64,000 nt of DNA from Pipra filicauda. Its lineage: Eukaryota > Chordata > Aves > Passeriformes > Pipridae. Shown in pieces: positions 41,057 through 54,000 of the stretch. Under the pieces are notes generated by a model. The model saw nothing but the letters and a program-made list of their open reading frames with translations, was not told the DNA's origin and made no database searches. The stretch covers positions 744,001-808,000 of the forward strand of contig NW_024104447.1 in the NCBI RefSeq assembly GCF_003945595.2. Direction: 5' to 3'. The position numbers and the translations under genes are program-made. How positions within the stretch are numbered: position 1 is the stretch's first letter; each line of letters starts with the position of its first letter.

Positions 41057-43559
41057 ACTCTGCCCACAACCCAGAGGACCCAGTGTCACTGCCAAGGAGA
41101 GGACAGAGATGCTTTTCAGAAGCAAAGGACTAGGAGGTACCATGGCAAGTGCTGCTCTACATCTCCCTCTGTAAAATTTCCCTGGGTGAGCAGCCCTGGC
41201 TGCTCTTCAGCCTGGACCTGTCCCTGCTCCTTCCTCCCCTTCATGCAGGACGAAAAGGTGTCCCGTGAGCTGTGCGGAGGGGCTGGAGGAGCCGGGCTGG
41301 CCGCGGGCCATGGCAGTGACAGCCCCGGCTCCCTCCGGCTGTCCAGGGACGGCTCAGGTTTCATTCCAGCCCCGTCCCAATTCCCCCGCGCTGGGTAAAA
41401 CGCACACACGACATGGCCACGCACGCTGGGCTGGGAGAACAGGGATTCGGGAGAAATATGGGCCGTTAAAAGCACCCCAGACCCTGATAAGACACTTTGC
41501 TTTGCTCTGTGCCTCAGTTCCTCCCTTAAGATCATTCCTTCTCCTGTCCTGTTACAGACAATTCCTGTAATATTTGCAGGATGACACTGCGAGTTCTTGC
41601 CCAACAGTGCTTGTTCTGAAGCCTGGTTGGTTCTAACGAAGCCAGATGTATTAGTTTAGAAATATCACCAAAATATAAATATTTGTGCTGTGGAGAGATA
41701 TACATGTGCATATCAGATCTAATTAAGGAAGGCTGCTACGACTCACGGCTTGTGAATTCTGGGAGCAAGTTTGGGTTTAGGAGTGGCAGCAGCAGTAAAA
41801 TTATCCCTGATGGAAAATTTTGATGGATAATCCTCCTCCTGTGTGTGGAGGAGCACGAGTGATGTGGGTCCTCAGTGTGCCTCAGACACAGCCCAGCACC
41901 TGGGAGATCTGTTCACAATAACTTACAGCCTTTGGGGATCAATTTTCAGGAGATCTGTCCCCTCCTGAGCTTGCCCCTGTATCCATAATTTCTGGCTCTA
42001 GTGATTTTTCTGTGCATCAGTGGTAAAACCATTCAAAGTCCACCCTCTGCTCCCAATCCCTGGTCAGTTCTAATTCCAGAGACTTGTGAACAGACTCTTT
42101 ACACCTCTGATGGTGAGTTGCTGAGTGACCAGATGCTTCCTGCATTTCATCTCCTCCTTGTTTTCTTCCTTTGCCTGCTCAGATTTTGGGTTCTTATTCC
42201 ATGTACGTGCCATGCTCCTCTTGGAGGAGCCTCTGGGGACAACTCCCGTAATACAAGGAATTAATCACACGAGTCACGACTTCTGGTTCTAATCAGGAGT
42301 CAGTCCTGAAGGCTGATCTGCAACACGACCCTCATGGACAAATCCTCTGAGTTTAATAGGGATTAAATCAATGGAATTTTGATGGAAATTGAATTAGAAA
42401 TAGAATAGAAATTGTTCCATAAACAGAACACAGCAGAAAAGGCGAAACTTCCTCAATTTTCCCCAGGATTTTACAGAAGGGATATAATTTTTTGATGCTT
42501 TTTGCTGGACAATCCAAAACCATTTGATTAAAAATGATCTTTTTGAATGCAAAGGCTCAGGATTTTGTATTACATGAGAAAACCTCAAATCAGTTCACCA
42601 AAATCTGCAGAAAGGCAGTTCTGTAGGAGGGCAAGGATGGTAATTCTTCTCCTTGCTTAAAGTAACCCAGCTCCTGCTCTTCCCTGGGGCCTGGGTGAGC
42701 AGGATTCCCTGGAAGCTCTGCCTCCAGAACAAGAAGACAAGTGATTCTTGTCATCAAGTGAACAAGAACTTGTGATTCCTATAAAGAAAGAGCATCAGCT
42801 CTGACCTGCAGAGATGGTAAAGGGATGGGTGTCTCGGTATCTGTCAGCTGGGGTAAAGGACTTTCCCAAGGGAGGCAGGATCCTTCCTGCAAGGCAGAAT
42901 TTGGAGTTTGCATCCATAGCATGTTCCTGGTGTGAATGGCAGGACTGAAAGGGAACTGCAGCCCTTAACAACTAAGGGAAAAACAGATGTGAGAAGAGGG
43001 TAGTTACCACTCAGTGGTGGTTTGAAACCAATTCCTATTAAAATACATAGGGCTGCCAGTTGCAGGGGGTACCAGGGCACTGCCTCCTGTGGGGGTGACC
43101 ATTTTGGGCACCATTTCTGCCACTGGCCTCCCTATTTCAGGACACAAAGTCCCAGCCCCAGGGTCAAAAACCAAAGTTCACCCAGACAAACGTGTGCAAA
43201 TCAGTGAGACCTCAACACCCGGTGTTTGCTGTAACAAACCCCGTGTTTCTGGTAACACACAGAGTCTTTGGGCAAAGATTTTCCCTTTCTGCCTTACTTT
43301 GGTAGCCCAGAGCTCCCAGCAGCTGCCAGGGGGGGTTGCCCACTGCTCTGGAAGTGGTTTTATTTCGACATGCCCGGGGTTCTTGCCCCTCTGCAGCTGT
43401 GGCAGTGCAAAGCTCGAGCAGAGATGAAGAGGGCACTGTCACTCCAGGCAGCCCCACCGGGCAGGGATAAAAATACAAGGGAAATGTTCGATGCTGAACA
43501 TTGTATGAAGTCCCAGGGAGATTTGGAACAGGAGCAGCGGAGGAGTTACAGTTTCCTTT

Positions 43560-43865
43560 GTTCTGTTAAAAGGAAAAAGGAAACACATCAGGAAACCAGA
43601 CTGTGGAGCACAGGAAGTCTCACTTTGGCTGATAAAAAGGAACTGATGTGAGGTTGGTTCAGATGCAGTTATAAGTCAATCAAGCTTGGAACAACAAGAG
43701 GAGTTATTCAGAAGAAACCAGAGAGCCAAATTCTGCCTTTAGCTGCAAAAAGAGTATTTCAACCTCTCTTAATCTTTTCCTTATCTTCTTTTTGGAAGAA
43801 AAAGCTGCTGTAAAAACCATTCAGATAAGAATTTTCTCATCACGCAGAAATCGGTTTCCTGGACT
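43560..43865. promoter_or_regulatory. candidate ETS/GATA/E-box enhancer in FLI1 intron 1
   Basis: Within about 300 bp there are ETS-type sites CAGGAAAC (43589) and CAGGAAGT (43611), and TTTCCTG (43855) in reverse. There are GATA-type sites TGATAA (43630), TTATCT (43781) and AGATAAG (43823), an E-box CAGATG (43660), and a RUNX-like TGTGGA (43602). ETS/GATA/E-box combinations mark blood and endothelial enhancers, and mammalian FLI1 has one in intron 1 about 12 kb from the start. This segment is about 7.2 kb from the start in a compact bird intron, so orthology is possible but unproven. Confidence 0.4.
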
Positions 43866-44650
43866 CACCACACCTTCCCCTGACCCCACCAAACCTCACT
43901 ATAGTTTCTTCTTTTCACTCATCACCCAGCCTAAAAAACTGTATTCTTGCTGATTTATCTCTTCCCCTCAGATCAAAACCAGCATTATTAAGAAGGGCAG
44001 GTTTTTTTGCTGAATGAGAGATCAGTAAATGACTAATTAAAGCTTTGCTGCCCGTTACAATATTTTCTCTCCCTCCCTTGATTGACAAGTGTGGGCCAGA
44101 ATAACGTTCAGTTCCTGGGTGTGCAGCTTTGTCAGCCTGGGGAGGGGAGATTTATAAGGTTTTTTTAGTTGTTTCTTACTCTTTCACAGCTCTGGTTGAG
44201 CTCTCAGTGTGTGCTGGAACAAGATATATGCAAATAAATCAACAAGCTGAGGTGTATCCATGACACTTACTACAGGAGCCCGTGTGGAGCTGTGTTTCTC
44301 ACTGAATTTTAGGAAAAATGTCAGGAAAAGAAAGAGTATTTGACCCACATGAAGAGGGTCATTTTCTTTAGAGCATCAGACTGATGATGAAGAGAAGAAA
44401 GGCTGAGATTTTGCACGATGTCTGTAAGATTTCACCTTCCTTTCCCATCTATTTCCAGGGAGAATTGTGCACTCAGTGCCCCTTAGCCAGTGTTCCAGTG
44501 TTAATCAGGGTGTTTGTGAACAGAACCAGGACACTTTGTCCAACACCCAGGGAGCAGCCTGGCTTTCAGGGGGAACAGTCACCCTTGGGAGCTGAGGGCA
44601 GTTAGTTACAGGCTGTTTCAAATTTAACTGCTTACTTAATTAGGCAAATA

Positions 44651-44760
44651 TTCCAGAATCCCAGAATATCCTGAGCTGGAAGGGACCCACAAGGATCCTC
44701 ACGTGCAGCTCCTGGATCTGCACAGGACACCCCAACAACCCCACCTTACACCCCCCTGTT
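44651..44760 (-). mobile_element. CR1 LINE 3' fragment
   Basis: Minus-oriented copy of about 100 bp: CCAGAATCCCAGAATATCCT, GAGCTGGAAGGGACCCACAA and GGACACCCCAACAACCCCAC in plus-strand reading, then truncated. Confidence 0.88.
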
Positions 44761-47700
44761 TTTAGGGCTCTGGCTTTAAAACATGGAAGCAAAACAGAGT
44801 TAGACACAATCAAGTGTCTCTGGTGTCAAACACTGGTGGTCCTTATTTCCAAACTTTGCCTTTGGTGCTCTTTGGAGGAACAGAAGGTTTGCCAGGACAT
44901 GCTGAAGTGCCTTTCAGACCGAGGTACACCCCTTTTGTTCGGGGCTCTGCCTCAGAGCTAAAGGAAAAGCTGCTGGTGGGGGAGGAGGGAGGGAACGTTT
45001 GCGGCTTTACTACAAGAGCCAGGTTTGTGATCGGTGTTACTGGCTGCAGATAGGCATCAGTAATTGTGTGGCCTGGGTAATGAGAGCAAGAGAGAAAACA
45101 AGCAGCAAATGCACTCACATTCTGCAGGCTTTGATATTTGGAGCTCAGCAGGGGAGACCAGCCCTTGTCCTGTGCCACCCTTGCTGTTTGTGCAGTTTAG
45201 GGCACCCTAGTCAGGGTCTGCAGGGACACAACACCCAGGGCACCAAAGACTCGGGTCCCCCAGCAGGCAAATGGTTCCCAGAAGGAGGCAGAAAACATTT
45301 GTGGGCTGATATTTCAGTCCGTATTTCCAACCCAGCTATAAATGTGCACTCACAGTCGCACCCAAAATCGTTTGTTTGCTCAGAAAGTGTTCTGAGGTGT
45401 CACCCAGGGAGGTGTGACACAGCCCTGTGTCCCTGAGGGACCTGCAGGCAGCTCTTCTTACATGCCAGCGTGCATCGGGCACTTGTGTTCTCCTGCAGGA
45501 GAGCAAAAGAGAGGCACAGACCCTGCTGTTCAATTCAGGACGAAAGATCTGACCAGAATTCTACATTTTGGAGGAGAATTGCCTTCAAACCAACTTGTAG
45601 AGCTGAGCTTAATGTATCAGAGCTGCTTTTGCCAGGTGAGCCGTGCACATCCACGCACTAACACCAAGCTCCTGCAGCTTTAGGGGTTTAGCAAACCCAC
45701 AAATATCTGGAAATCTGAAGTTAAGGCTCCCTTGGCTCCTTTAATTTTCCTGCTGGTGCATGTTTGCACTGAGGTGGGATGTGGAGTCTCTGTAAGTGCT
45801 CAGGGAAAGTCTAGCAGGAGGAGGAACTGAAGGAGGCAGCTGATGAGGGGCTGGAAAAGAACTGCATACATGGCTGTGTTACAGGGAAAAACAGGATGGC
45901 AGATGCTCTGCCATGAGCTTGTACATTCATGTGTTCTAGACCTGCTCCTTCTGAGCAGATGGGAGCTGAAATCAAGAGGAAAGCCTTCTGTAAGTCCAGG
46001 AAGGGGAGAGCTGAAGGAAATAAACTCTATAAATTCCCTTCCCCAGCATATCACACCTTCTCAGAGTGTCATCTAAGTGCTCACTTCGAGGTGCAACCCT
46101 CCCCTTTGCTGCTCTTGATTGTAATACTGCAATAAATAACACCCTTACACACCAGCAAAACTCTTCTTAGAAGAGATGCTGCAAGGACTGACAGAAGCTG
46201 GGTGCTCCCCCCAGCAATATCACAGAATTCAAACTAATAACTAAAATAAAAGCATGAAATCCTCAAGACACGCATTGCTACCACTCTAAGTGACCACATC
46301 CTGTTCAGGTAAAATCCACAGTGGTGCAGAGAAACTACACAGGGCTCTCAGCACCTCCTTAAAGCCTCTGAGTGAAACCCCGAGGACCCAAAATCTAAGC
46401 AGTTGTACTGTTTTGTTCTGTCTTAGGTTTGTTTCAGACCAACCATCCTTCTCTTAGCAGGAAATATTATGCCACAGGCTTGGAAAAGGCTTTCCCAGTG
46501 TTTACTTGCAAATGGGAGTCAGCACTGGACACTTGGAGGGTCAGTCAGTGTGCCAATGTGATTTAAGCTCATGCTGAGGCAGAAGATGTGCATTTGCACA
46601 CAGATCTTGGAGGGAAAATGAAGCAGCATTGTCAAAATATCCCAATTATAAAACATTTCTAACAGGTTTTTGCTGTTGTATATCAGAAAGTTATTATGTA
46701 TAATAAATGTGTCCTGAACAGGGGCCAGGGTATGAGGGAACATCGTCATTGATGCCTTGGAAATTCCAGATGGTTTTGTTCCAAATTGCTTTTGAGGGGC
46801 AGCAACGTGGAAAGTTGTCATGCCTCAAATTTTCCTGATTTATTTGTCATGTTTTCAATCTGCAGGCTGGGAGTTTGCCCTGGGAGTCAATGCCCTTTTG
46901 CCAGGAAGGCTCATCCCTTGGGGGCCAGAGCCAGGGGGACCTCAAAGGGCCAAACAGGCACTGAAACTGGCCCAGAAGGGGAACATGTTCTCAGTCTGAG
47001 CTCCTGAAGGCGAGTTCCAGGGCGAGAGCGAACGCCCACGGCTCACAAACGGCAAGAAACAGTGATTGCTCTGGAAACCCCACCCCACCCTTTGCCATGG
47101 CAACGCCAACACACCAGTCCTCTTCTCCTGGAGGGACACGACTCTGGTCGTCACCTCCTCGGGAAATGCAAAGTCCTCACTGAACGTCCCTCAGTGGCCT
47201 CTCTGATGGCCACAACACAAGGATAAATATGTTTACACAGAACGAAGGCAGCAGCTCCACAAAACACTCTTTTTTATTAACAGCCAGGCTTTGGCAAGTG
47301 TATTGGCTTTAATTATTCTCCCCACATAAAGTGGAAGTGAAACAATTAAACCAGTTTGAAACCACACCAGTTGTTATTGTGAGGAAGTCCATGCAGGGGC
47401 AACTTGCTGCTGATGAGATGGACCATTTTTTGAATTAATTTGAGGCAATAAAAACCAAACACTCCAGCCACAACGTAAATTAATCAAAACAGGGGGTTAG
47501 CCCTCAGAACGTGGCCTTGGGAATACCTGGAGTTGTACAATAAAAGTGTTATCGACCATTTATAATAAGTGCAAACACGAATGTCGGGGGTTTCCCTGGT
47601 TCCAAATCATCTTCTGCCAGTGCTGAATGTGAGCTGAATGTGGGAATGAACTCAGAAAGGTTTGTTGCTCTTCTTCCTCCAGAAAAGACCTTTGAGCAAT

Positions 47701-49884
47701 TGCTCTAGAGGGCACTTTTCAAGCCAGTCAGGCCACTTCTCATGCCAGGTATTAAACAGATTATTGGAAGAATGCAGCAAAAATTGCCTCTCACTTCCTC
47801 AGTAAGTGATCTAATTCTCTTCAAGATATAAAAACTTTTGTGAATAAATTAAAGGTGTTCTGGACCTGTCGTGGTGGCTCAGCAGCATCATATGGGATGT
47901 AAGTCGTGTGGTGGGGAAAGATGACTTACAGTCCTGAGCTGGTTCCATATTATGTGTGAGGTTTGGGTTGAAAACTCTGAAACCAACATCAATACACACG
48001 TGTGCCATGTCCACAAAGGGTGCAGGTGTAGGCCAGGGTAATCCTGACCACATCTATCCTCTGTTTCCGTGTTTCATCATGCCCTGTTTCCCCAGGAGCC
48101 TTTAGGAGTGCCCAAGGTTCCAGTGGATTTACCCCCTCACTGCAAAGTTCCCCTGCAGCTGGGCAGGTGTGCACTTAAATTATTCCATGTGGGTAAAACC
48201 AGTCTGTCACCAAAACTCTTTCTGAATGGCACAGAAAGACTGAGAGAAAAGTACCAGCCCAATATTAGAGGTTGCAGGGCAAAGGGAGAGATTTTCACAG
48301 CAGACTCAACCCAAACTCCTGCACCTGTCGAGTGAGCAGCTAAAAGTCTCTGGCTCAATTAAAACAATTAGTCCGTGGAATAGTTTTGCATAAATTGACA
48401 AAAGAGAGTCACTTGCCAAGTTTAAGCTTCTCAAGAAGAAAATCATCTGGACTGCATAGCCCTCTCCCAAATGGAGCACTGCTCCCTGCACTGACAGGAA
48501 TAATTCTGAGCTCGGGGAGGGAAGCGTTTCTTACCCGCCCCGGAACTCAGATTTCATCTGCTCCCTCCCCTGGTCTTGCTGGAGATGATGAAAGAGCTTT
48601 TTGCTGTGTTTTTCTTGCTCTCCAGTCACTTCCATGCATCTTTCTGCCATATTTTTCCCCACACAAACACAGCTCTGAGATAAATCAACGTGTACAACTC
48701 TGGGAGAGCAGAACTAAGGCATGATTGCTTTTAAATTGCTTTTCTCTGGATGTGGACGGGTTTGCTTTGCTGCGCCCTAGAATTCAGAGGATCTGCCCTG
48801 CAGCACAGGTTATCTGGAGAGCTCAGCACACCAAAAACATTGCAGCATCCGAAGCCACATCCTCTCCTGCTGCCCTTCACCTGAGACAAACCAGGCAAGG
48901 TGGCCTAACCCTTCCCTTCTCTGCAGCAAATCTGTCACTGTGTGGGGTTAATACTCCTTGAACCCACTTTTTAAAGGAAAACTTGGAAGAGATCTCAGAT
49001 AATCCCAGAGGCACCACGGAACCCTGAGCTCAGTGCATGGTGCAGAGAAAGGGGAAATTATCAGAGGTGGCAAACGGGACATGGGCACCTGCAGCAACTT
49101 GGAACAGCTCAGTAGTGAGCCCGGAGGAGATCTGGAGTCTCTGGATGCCGTTTGTCTGAGCAGTCAGCCAGATCATTTCTGGCCCAGGAGAGAAGCAGGA
49201 CAAGGGCAGAGCAGGCAGTGGGCAGGGCGGGAGCCGGGGCAGTGACCTGGGATGCGTTGAGTGAGTTCCTCCTTCGGCCGCAGCTTCCCAACGTGACTGT
49301 AAGAGGAGCTGCGAAGTGTCGCAGTTCCTCATCCCCGAACCGCAGGGGCTGCGGGTGAGCAGCAGCTCTGTGCAACACGGGCTGCCTGGGATGGGAGCAG
49401 CTCCCGGGGCTCCAGGAATTCCCTGCCTGATGGGAATACTCAGCTCCGTTCAGGGCTCATGGCCTGGGCAGCAAAGCAGGTCCATGTGTGCACCGCAGCA
49501 GATCTACAGATGGGAGATTTCTGCACTTTCACTGCACAATATTTAGGGCTCCGCAAATCAAAGAAGGTTGTGGTGCACTAAACTTATCCTGAATGAGGCC
49601 CAGGTTACTTTTGCTACGAATCTGAGGTGGTGGAGGAGAAAACTTGTCTTATTCCTGACATACCTCCCAAATTCTGTGCTTCCAATGCTCATGCTTTCTC
49701 CCTTTCCGACATCCACCCTTTCATTCCCTCTCTCTTTCCTCTTTCCATTTTCTCTTCCCGCCCATCTCCTTCCCTCCCCCTTCTTTTGAGACCCTTCCAA
49801 ACCGTGCACTTGTCACAAGCTGCAATCTAAGGGAGAAAGTTTCAGTTCCTGCCAGTTTGCAGCATTTTTTCTACCCAGGTCAGC

Positions 49885-49943
49885 AAAAGAAAAAAAAAAA
49901 AAAAAAAAACAAAAAAAAAAGGAGAAAAAAAAAAAAAGAAAAG
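49885..49943. repeat. A-rich low-complexity tract
   Basis: About 59 bp of A runs interrupted by single C and GG bases. No recognisable retrogene or LINE body adjoins it, so it is not called an insertion tail. Confidence 0.9.
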
Positions 49944-50654
49944 ATACACCAAAAAAAGAGCACTTTTAAGACGAAATGACACCCCACCCAGGCGATAGGC
50001 ATCTTCTTTCGAAATCCTCCAACCCAAACACACCCACAGCGTCTCTTGCTTCAAGGCTCCTCTGTTCAAACTGCTCCTGTTCTACAGCGCTCCCTCGAGA
50101 AGAGCCCGTAAGAATCGCAGCAGGGTCCCCCAAAGCCAGAAAGTCCCCCCTGTGCTGCCTGGGCTTTGAGAAGCACCTCGAGGGACTTGGAAAGACTCGG
50201 TTCATCTTTCCAGAGGCTGGAGGACCGGCCGGTGGGACGGGGGGGAAGGAGGGGAAACCGCTCTCCGAGCCCCGGCAGCGTCCCCGGTTGCTCAAGGCCA
50301 CCCGAGGTTGGTTATGTTGGTGGTTTATTTGCCACACACTCAGCTTCCCTTTCCCGCTGCCTCTCTCCAAGCCAGGGGATGTTTCTCTTCCAACTCCCCG
50401 CCAAAAAAAAAAAAAGAAATGACTGCAGGAGCAAAGGCAGGGGCGACCACCGGAGCCAGCGGAGCCTTCCCGGCAGGGCCGGGGGCACAGCGGGGCAGCT
50501 CCGAGCCCGCTCCGAGCCCCGGGGCAGGAGCTGGCACTGCCCTCCCGGAGCCGGGCACGGCCCCGCGGCTCCTCCGAGCCCCCCCGAGCGGGGACGAGCG
50601 TCTGCGAACCCCCCGAGCCCCGGGGAGAGCCCCGAGACACGGCGGCGGCCGACG

Positions 50655-50698
50655 GGGAGGAGGAGGAGGAGGAGGAGAAGGAGGAGGAGGAGGAGGAT
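50655..50698. repeat. (GGA)n trinucleotide repeat
   Basis: About 14 GGA/GAG units with one AAG interruption, on the plus strand. In FLI1 pre-mRNA this is a CTCCTC pyrimidine tract beginning about 95 nt after the exon 1 donor. The poly-Arg, poly-Gly and poly-Pro frames over it are artefacts. Confidence 0.95.
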
Positions 50699-50792
50699 GA
50701 GAAGAGCCCGGTCGGAGCCGGCCCCGGCCCCGCGCCCCTTCCCGGCGCCCCCCCGGCTGCAGGGGACCCCCGGCCCGTCCTGCCCCCCTTAC

Positions 50793-50810
50793 CTTAATAG
50801 TGCCGTCCAT
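50793..50810 (-). CDS. FLI1: FLI1 coding exon 1 (start codon)
   Basis: The 18 coding bases give MDGTIK, followed at once by the donor GTAAGG. This is the canonical FLI1 N terminus, and the frame joins exon 2 (EALSVVS) without a split codon. A TAG triplet sits in frame immediately before the ATG, so translation cannot start further upstream in this frame. The initiator context is TAGATGG, with T at -3 and G at +4, only moderate. Read on the minus strand, the 5' UTR extends to the right from 50811 through a purine-rich GAGAGAG/GGGAGG tract (50950-51008). The transcription start cannot be fixed by eye. No TATA box is obvious close by. Confidence 0.95.
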
Positions 50811-50851
50811 CTAGAATAACTTCCAGCCGGGACCAGCAATATTCCACACAT
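50793..50851 (-). promoter_or_regulatory. upstream ORF overlapping the FLI1 start (exon 1 part)
   Basis: An ATG at 50851-50849 opens a frame that begins MCGILLVPAG and runs through the FLI1 ATG in another frame. After splicing to exon 2 it ends at a TGA at 13846-13844, giving 25 codons. Its context (GTCAATGT) is weak, so leaky scanning to the FLI1 AUG is expected. Overlapping uORFs are described as conserved negative and positive controls of FLI1 synthesis in vertebrates. The precise layout here is read directly from the sequence; its activity is inferred. Confidence 0.8.
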
Positions 50852-51046
50852 TGACCCGGTTTAGCCTGCGACCGACGCCTCCTGAAGTTTTTTATCCTTC
50901 TCTCTCTTTTCGCTCTTCTCGCTGCCCTTCCAGCGGTTTTGCTGCTCACTCCGTACCCCCTCTCCCCCTCTCTCCCTCCCTTCCTCCCTCTCTCTCCGTC
51001 TCTCTCTTTTTTTAACTTTGGTTGTTGCAGCAGAGCGAAAAAGAGA

Positions 51047-51060
51047 CAGTTAACCGGATG
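51047..51060 (-). promoter_or_regulatory. composite ETS/MYB-like site near the FLI1 promoter
   Basis: The plus strand reads CAGTTAACCGGATG. This combines a MYB-type core (AACTG in reverse) with an ETS-type CCGGAT core, about 240 bp upstream of the start codon. FLI1 promoters are known to respond to ETS factors, but use of this site is not shown. Confidence 0.4.
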
Positions 51061-54000
51061 AAACGTTTTTTTCTGCTAATTTTGGGAAGTGAAGTCACTC
51101 GAGGAGGAAACTTTCGTCTCTCCGCTGGTCCTGCCTTCTTGTTGAAAATATATATATTTTACATACAGGATATTTGCTCCATTTAGATAAGAAGGGGCAG
51201 AACAATGGGTACCTCTGTCACAGCTCTTGTTTGTCGCTGGGGCGGCCAGTCCAGCGCAGCCCTTGCCTTGCACCCCAGCCCGTCTTAGCCAGCGCCGTGT
51301 GTCATCCCACAGTTTAGTTTAACGTGGGTTTTTGCCATTTTTTTTTCCTTTTGGCTGGAGCAGCCTCAGCCTGACTCACTGAATTTCCGTCTCTTCCCAC
51401 AGATTTTTTTATTAATGCGTTTTCCAGTCACCGGCAAAAATTAAGGGGAGAAAACCGTAAATACGATTCAGTCGCGGCGGGCAGGGGAAGAAAAGAAAAA
51501 AAAAAAACGTATTTAAAGCATACTTCGCTCCCCCTCCTTCACGCCTCCCCGCAAGGAGCGTGAGACGAGGGTCCGGTCTCTGCCAGAAATGAGCGGTAAG
51601 TGCAATAATGTGAGACAGACAGACGACTCCAGCAATTAAATCCAGGCTGGGAATGGGGCTGCGGGGAAGCGGAGGCTTTTTGCCACTTTCGCCCCTTCCC
51701 CTCACTCCCACTCGTCTCGAGGGGTGGGATGTCGGGCTCTGAGGGGGAGACACTGGGATGGATGGGTGTCCAACCATCTCTTCCAGGGGCTGGGAATCCT
51801 TTCCCACTCACGGTGCGAGTCTCTCGCTAAGCTGTTAAAACCTCACTCAAACGAGAGGAGGGAAACCCACTTTATAGGCTAAAGATGACAATAATTCGCG
51901 GGGATTGTCAGATCAGCCGAAATTTCCCTTCCCATGCCGTGTCCTAACGGGCACCGCACACAAAAACCTCTCAACCACCAGCCTTTAAATCTCATTTTAG
52001 ACCTGGCGAGCCTCTGGCGTGCAATTCTCCCTTTCATTCAAACGGGAGCGATCAGCAGAGAAGAAAACGCGCTTTTCCTTTTTCCGGGAAAAGTTGCAAC
52101 CTTCCAGAGGAGCCGAGGAAAGGAGACAATACCCGCCTGTGCGGCTCCCCCGCTTCCCCCCTCCCTCGCAAAAATAAGCAGCAGCGGAACACATCATGCA
52201 ACACTCGGGGCTCTTTTCTGCCCCACTTCTGCAAACGCCGCAGAGGGAAAGAGCAGAGCGGGGAATAAAAGGAGGGGAAGCCAAGAAAGAAAAGTGTCAA
52301 GGCAGGAGGACTCTCCTGCACGTCGGGTCTCTCGGTGGGAAGGATGGATTACCTTGTCCAGTGCCAGTTGTGTCCAGGCTTTTTGTTTCCCCCTGTCTTT
52401 AGTCCAACCACGGGGAGGGGGGCTGGGGGTTGGGGGAAATCAAAATGATATCCAAAGTTATCCTGCACCCGCCCCTTCCAAAGGGGAAATGCAATAATGC
52501 CACTAGTGTTTCTACTCGGCTGCGGCAGAGATGCCTTATTAATACTTTATTTCTGCGAGCCCGAAGCTGGCAGGAGAGAGCTACAGATCCCCCTTGCCCC
52601 TCCCTCCCCTCCCTCCCCCTCCTCCGAAATTAGCCTCATCAATTCAGCTACAATTTTGGAGTTCAGCTGCAGACACCGGGCTGAACGTGACCAGACCTGG
52701 AGGTTTTGGGCTCGCTGCTTGCCAGCGATTGAGGCCGCCCGCAGCCGGGAGGTGAAGGGGGGGAGCGGAGGGACAGCCCGGCCGCCTCCCCTCTCCCCAC
52801 CCCCCGGCCCCCCCCTGTCTGCTCCACAGTCCAGGGGTCTGCGCCGGGGTCCCCGGAGAGCTGCACATCTGGATGCTGCTAGCGGGGTCAGGTCCCCCCT
52901 TGCCTAGGGCCACAAGAACTGGAGTTCAATTAAAAGAAATCACGGTTAACCCTTTGCTTTCCGCATTGCTCTTGCCTTTTCCCTGCCCTCCGTCCCGTCT
53001 GCCCCCCGGCAGTGTTCTGTCCCCGCTCCCCCCTCGGCGTTACCACATGGCAGGAGGCTGCAGCGACCAGAAAAGCGAGAGGTTAAAGGGAAGGGTGAAA
53101 CGCATCCTTTCAAAACCCAAATGGTTTCCTCTCTAGACAACACTCCCCACCAGCCCCGAAAAGCAACGAGGGCGGGGGGTGAGGGAGAGGACAGGCTGAG
53201 GACCTGAACCGCGACAGGAAGGGGAAAAAATCCCGTGGAAAGAGCCTCTGTCACCCACGGACCCCACAGGGCACTTTGGGTTTAGGCTGCGGGACGGGCA
53301 GTGGGGAGAAACCAGCTGAAAACCTGCTCAGCTCACGGGAGAGGAGCCCGACCCTCCCCAGACAGCCCCTGCCCAGCCCGGGTGAGGGGACAAACAAACC
53401 CGGCCCCCGCCGAGCATCCCCAGCGCTCCCAAGGGGGGAGGTGACAAACAGACCCCCCCTTCCCACCTGGAGATATTTTAGGAATCCAGCTCTGCCTTTT
53501 GTGGCCAGACGGGCACCGTGACCCTCGGGGGCTTATTTTGCATGTCTGGGGATGGCTCCAAACGGTGCCAGGTAGGGTCACTTGTTAGGTCGGGTCTGGT
53601 GAGGATATTCCTGTCTTAGCTCTTGGGTTTGGGCTAAAACAACATTTGCGAAAATCCAGGAGATAAAATAACGAGCGAAGTTGTCAAACACTGCCTCAGA
53701 CAAGCCGAACAATCTATTCTTTTCCTTCCAAATAACGTAACAATAGAAGCTTTGCTTCATTGGGGAGGGGTTGTTTGTTTTTTCTTCCCTCCTTCTTCCC
53801 CCCCCTCCAAAAAACCCACCCCTGAAGTCACCTCAAACGTTTTGTATAAGGCTGAACTACTCACAACCTCCATGCGCCAAAGCTCCGCATCATCCCAGGT
53901 GATTGTGCGGTGACTTTGGGTATTTTTCTGTTATTTAACTGAGTATTTAACTGTGTTTGAATGAGAAGGGAGCAAAGCCCGGCAGAGAAAGTCGCGCACG

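Larger units (their letters stand above)
50440..50880. promoter_or_regulatory. FLI1: CpG-rich segment over FLI1 exon 1
   Basis: GC and CpG density rise sharply here compared with the flanking intron and spacer, as expected for a CpG-island promoter. It covers exon 1 and the first 350 bp of intron 1. Boundaries are estimated by eye. Confidence 0.75.

Noticed and set aside
49966..50819. Frames of 148-224 codons over the CpG-rich region
   Set aside because: High GC lowers stop frequency; poly-Arg, poly-Pro and poly-Gly runs come from the GGA repeat. Only the 18 bases of FLI1 exon 1 are supported.
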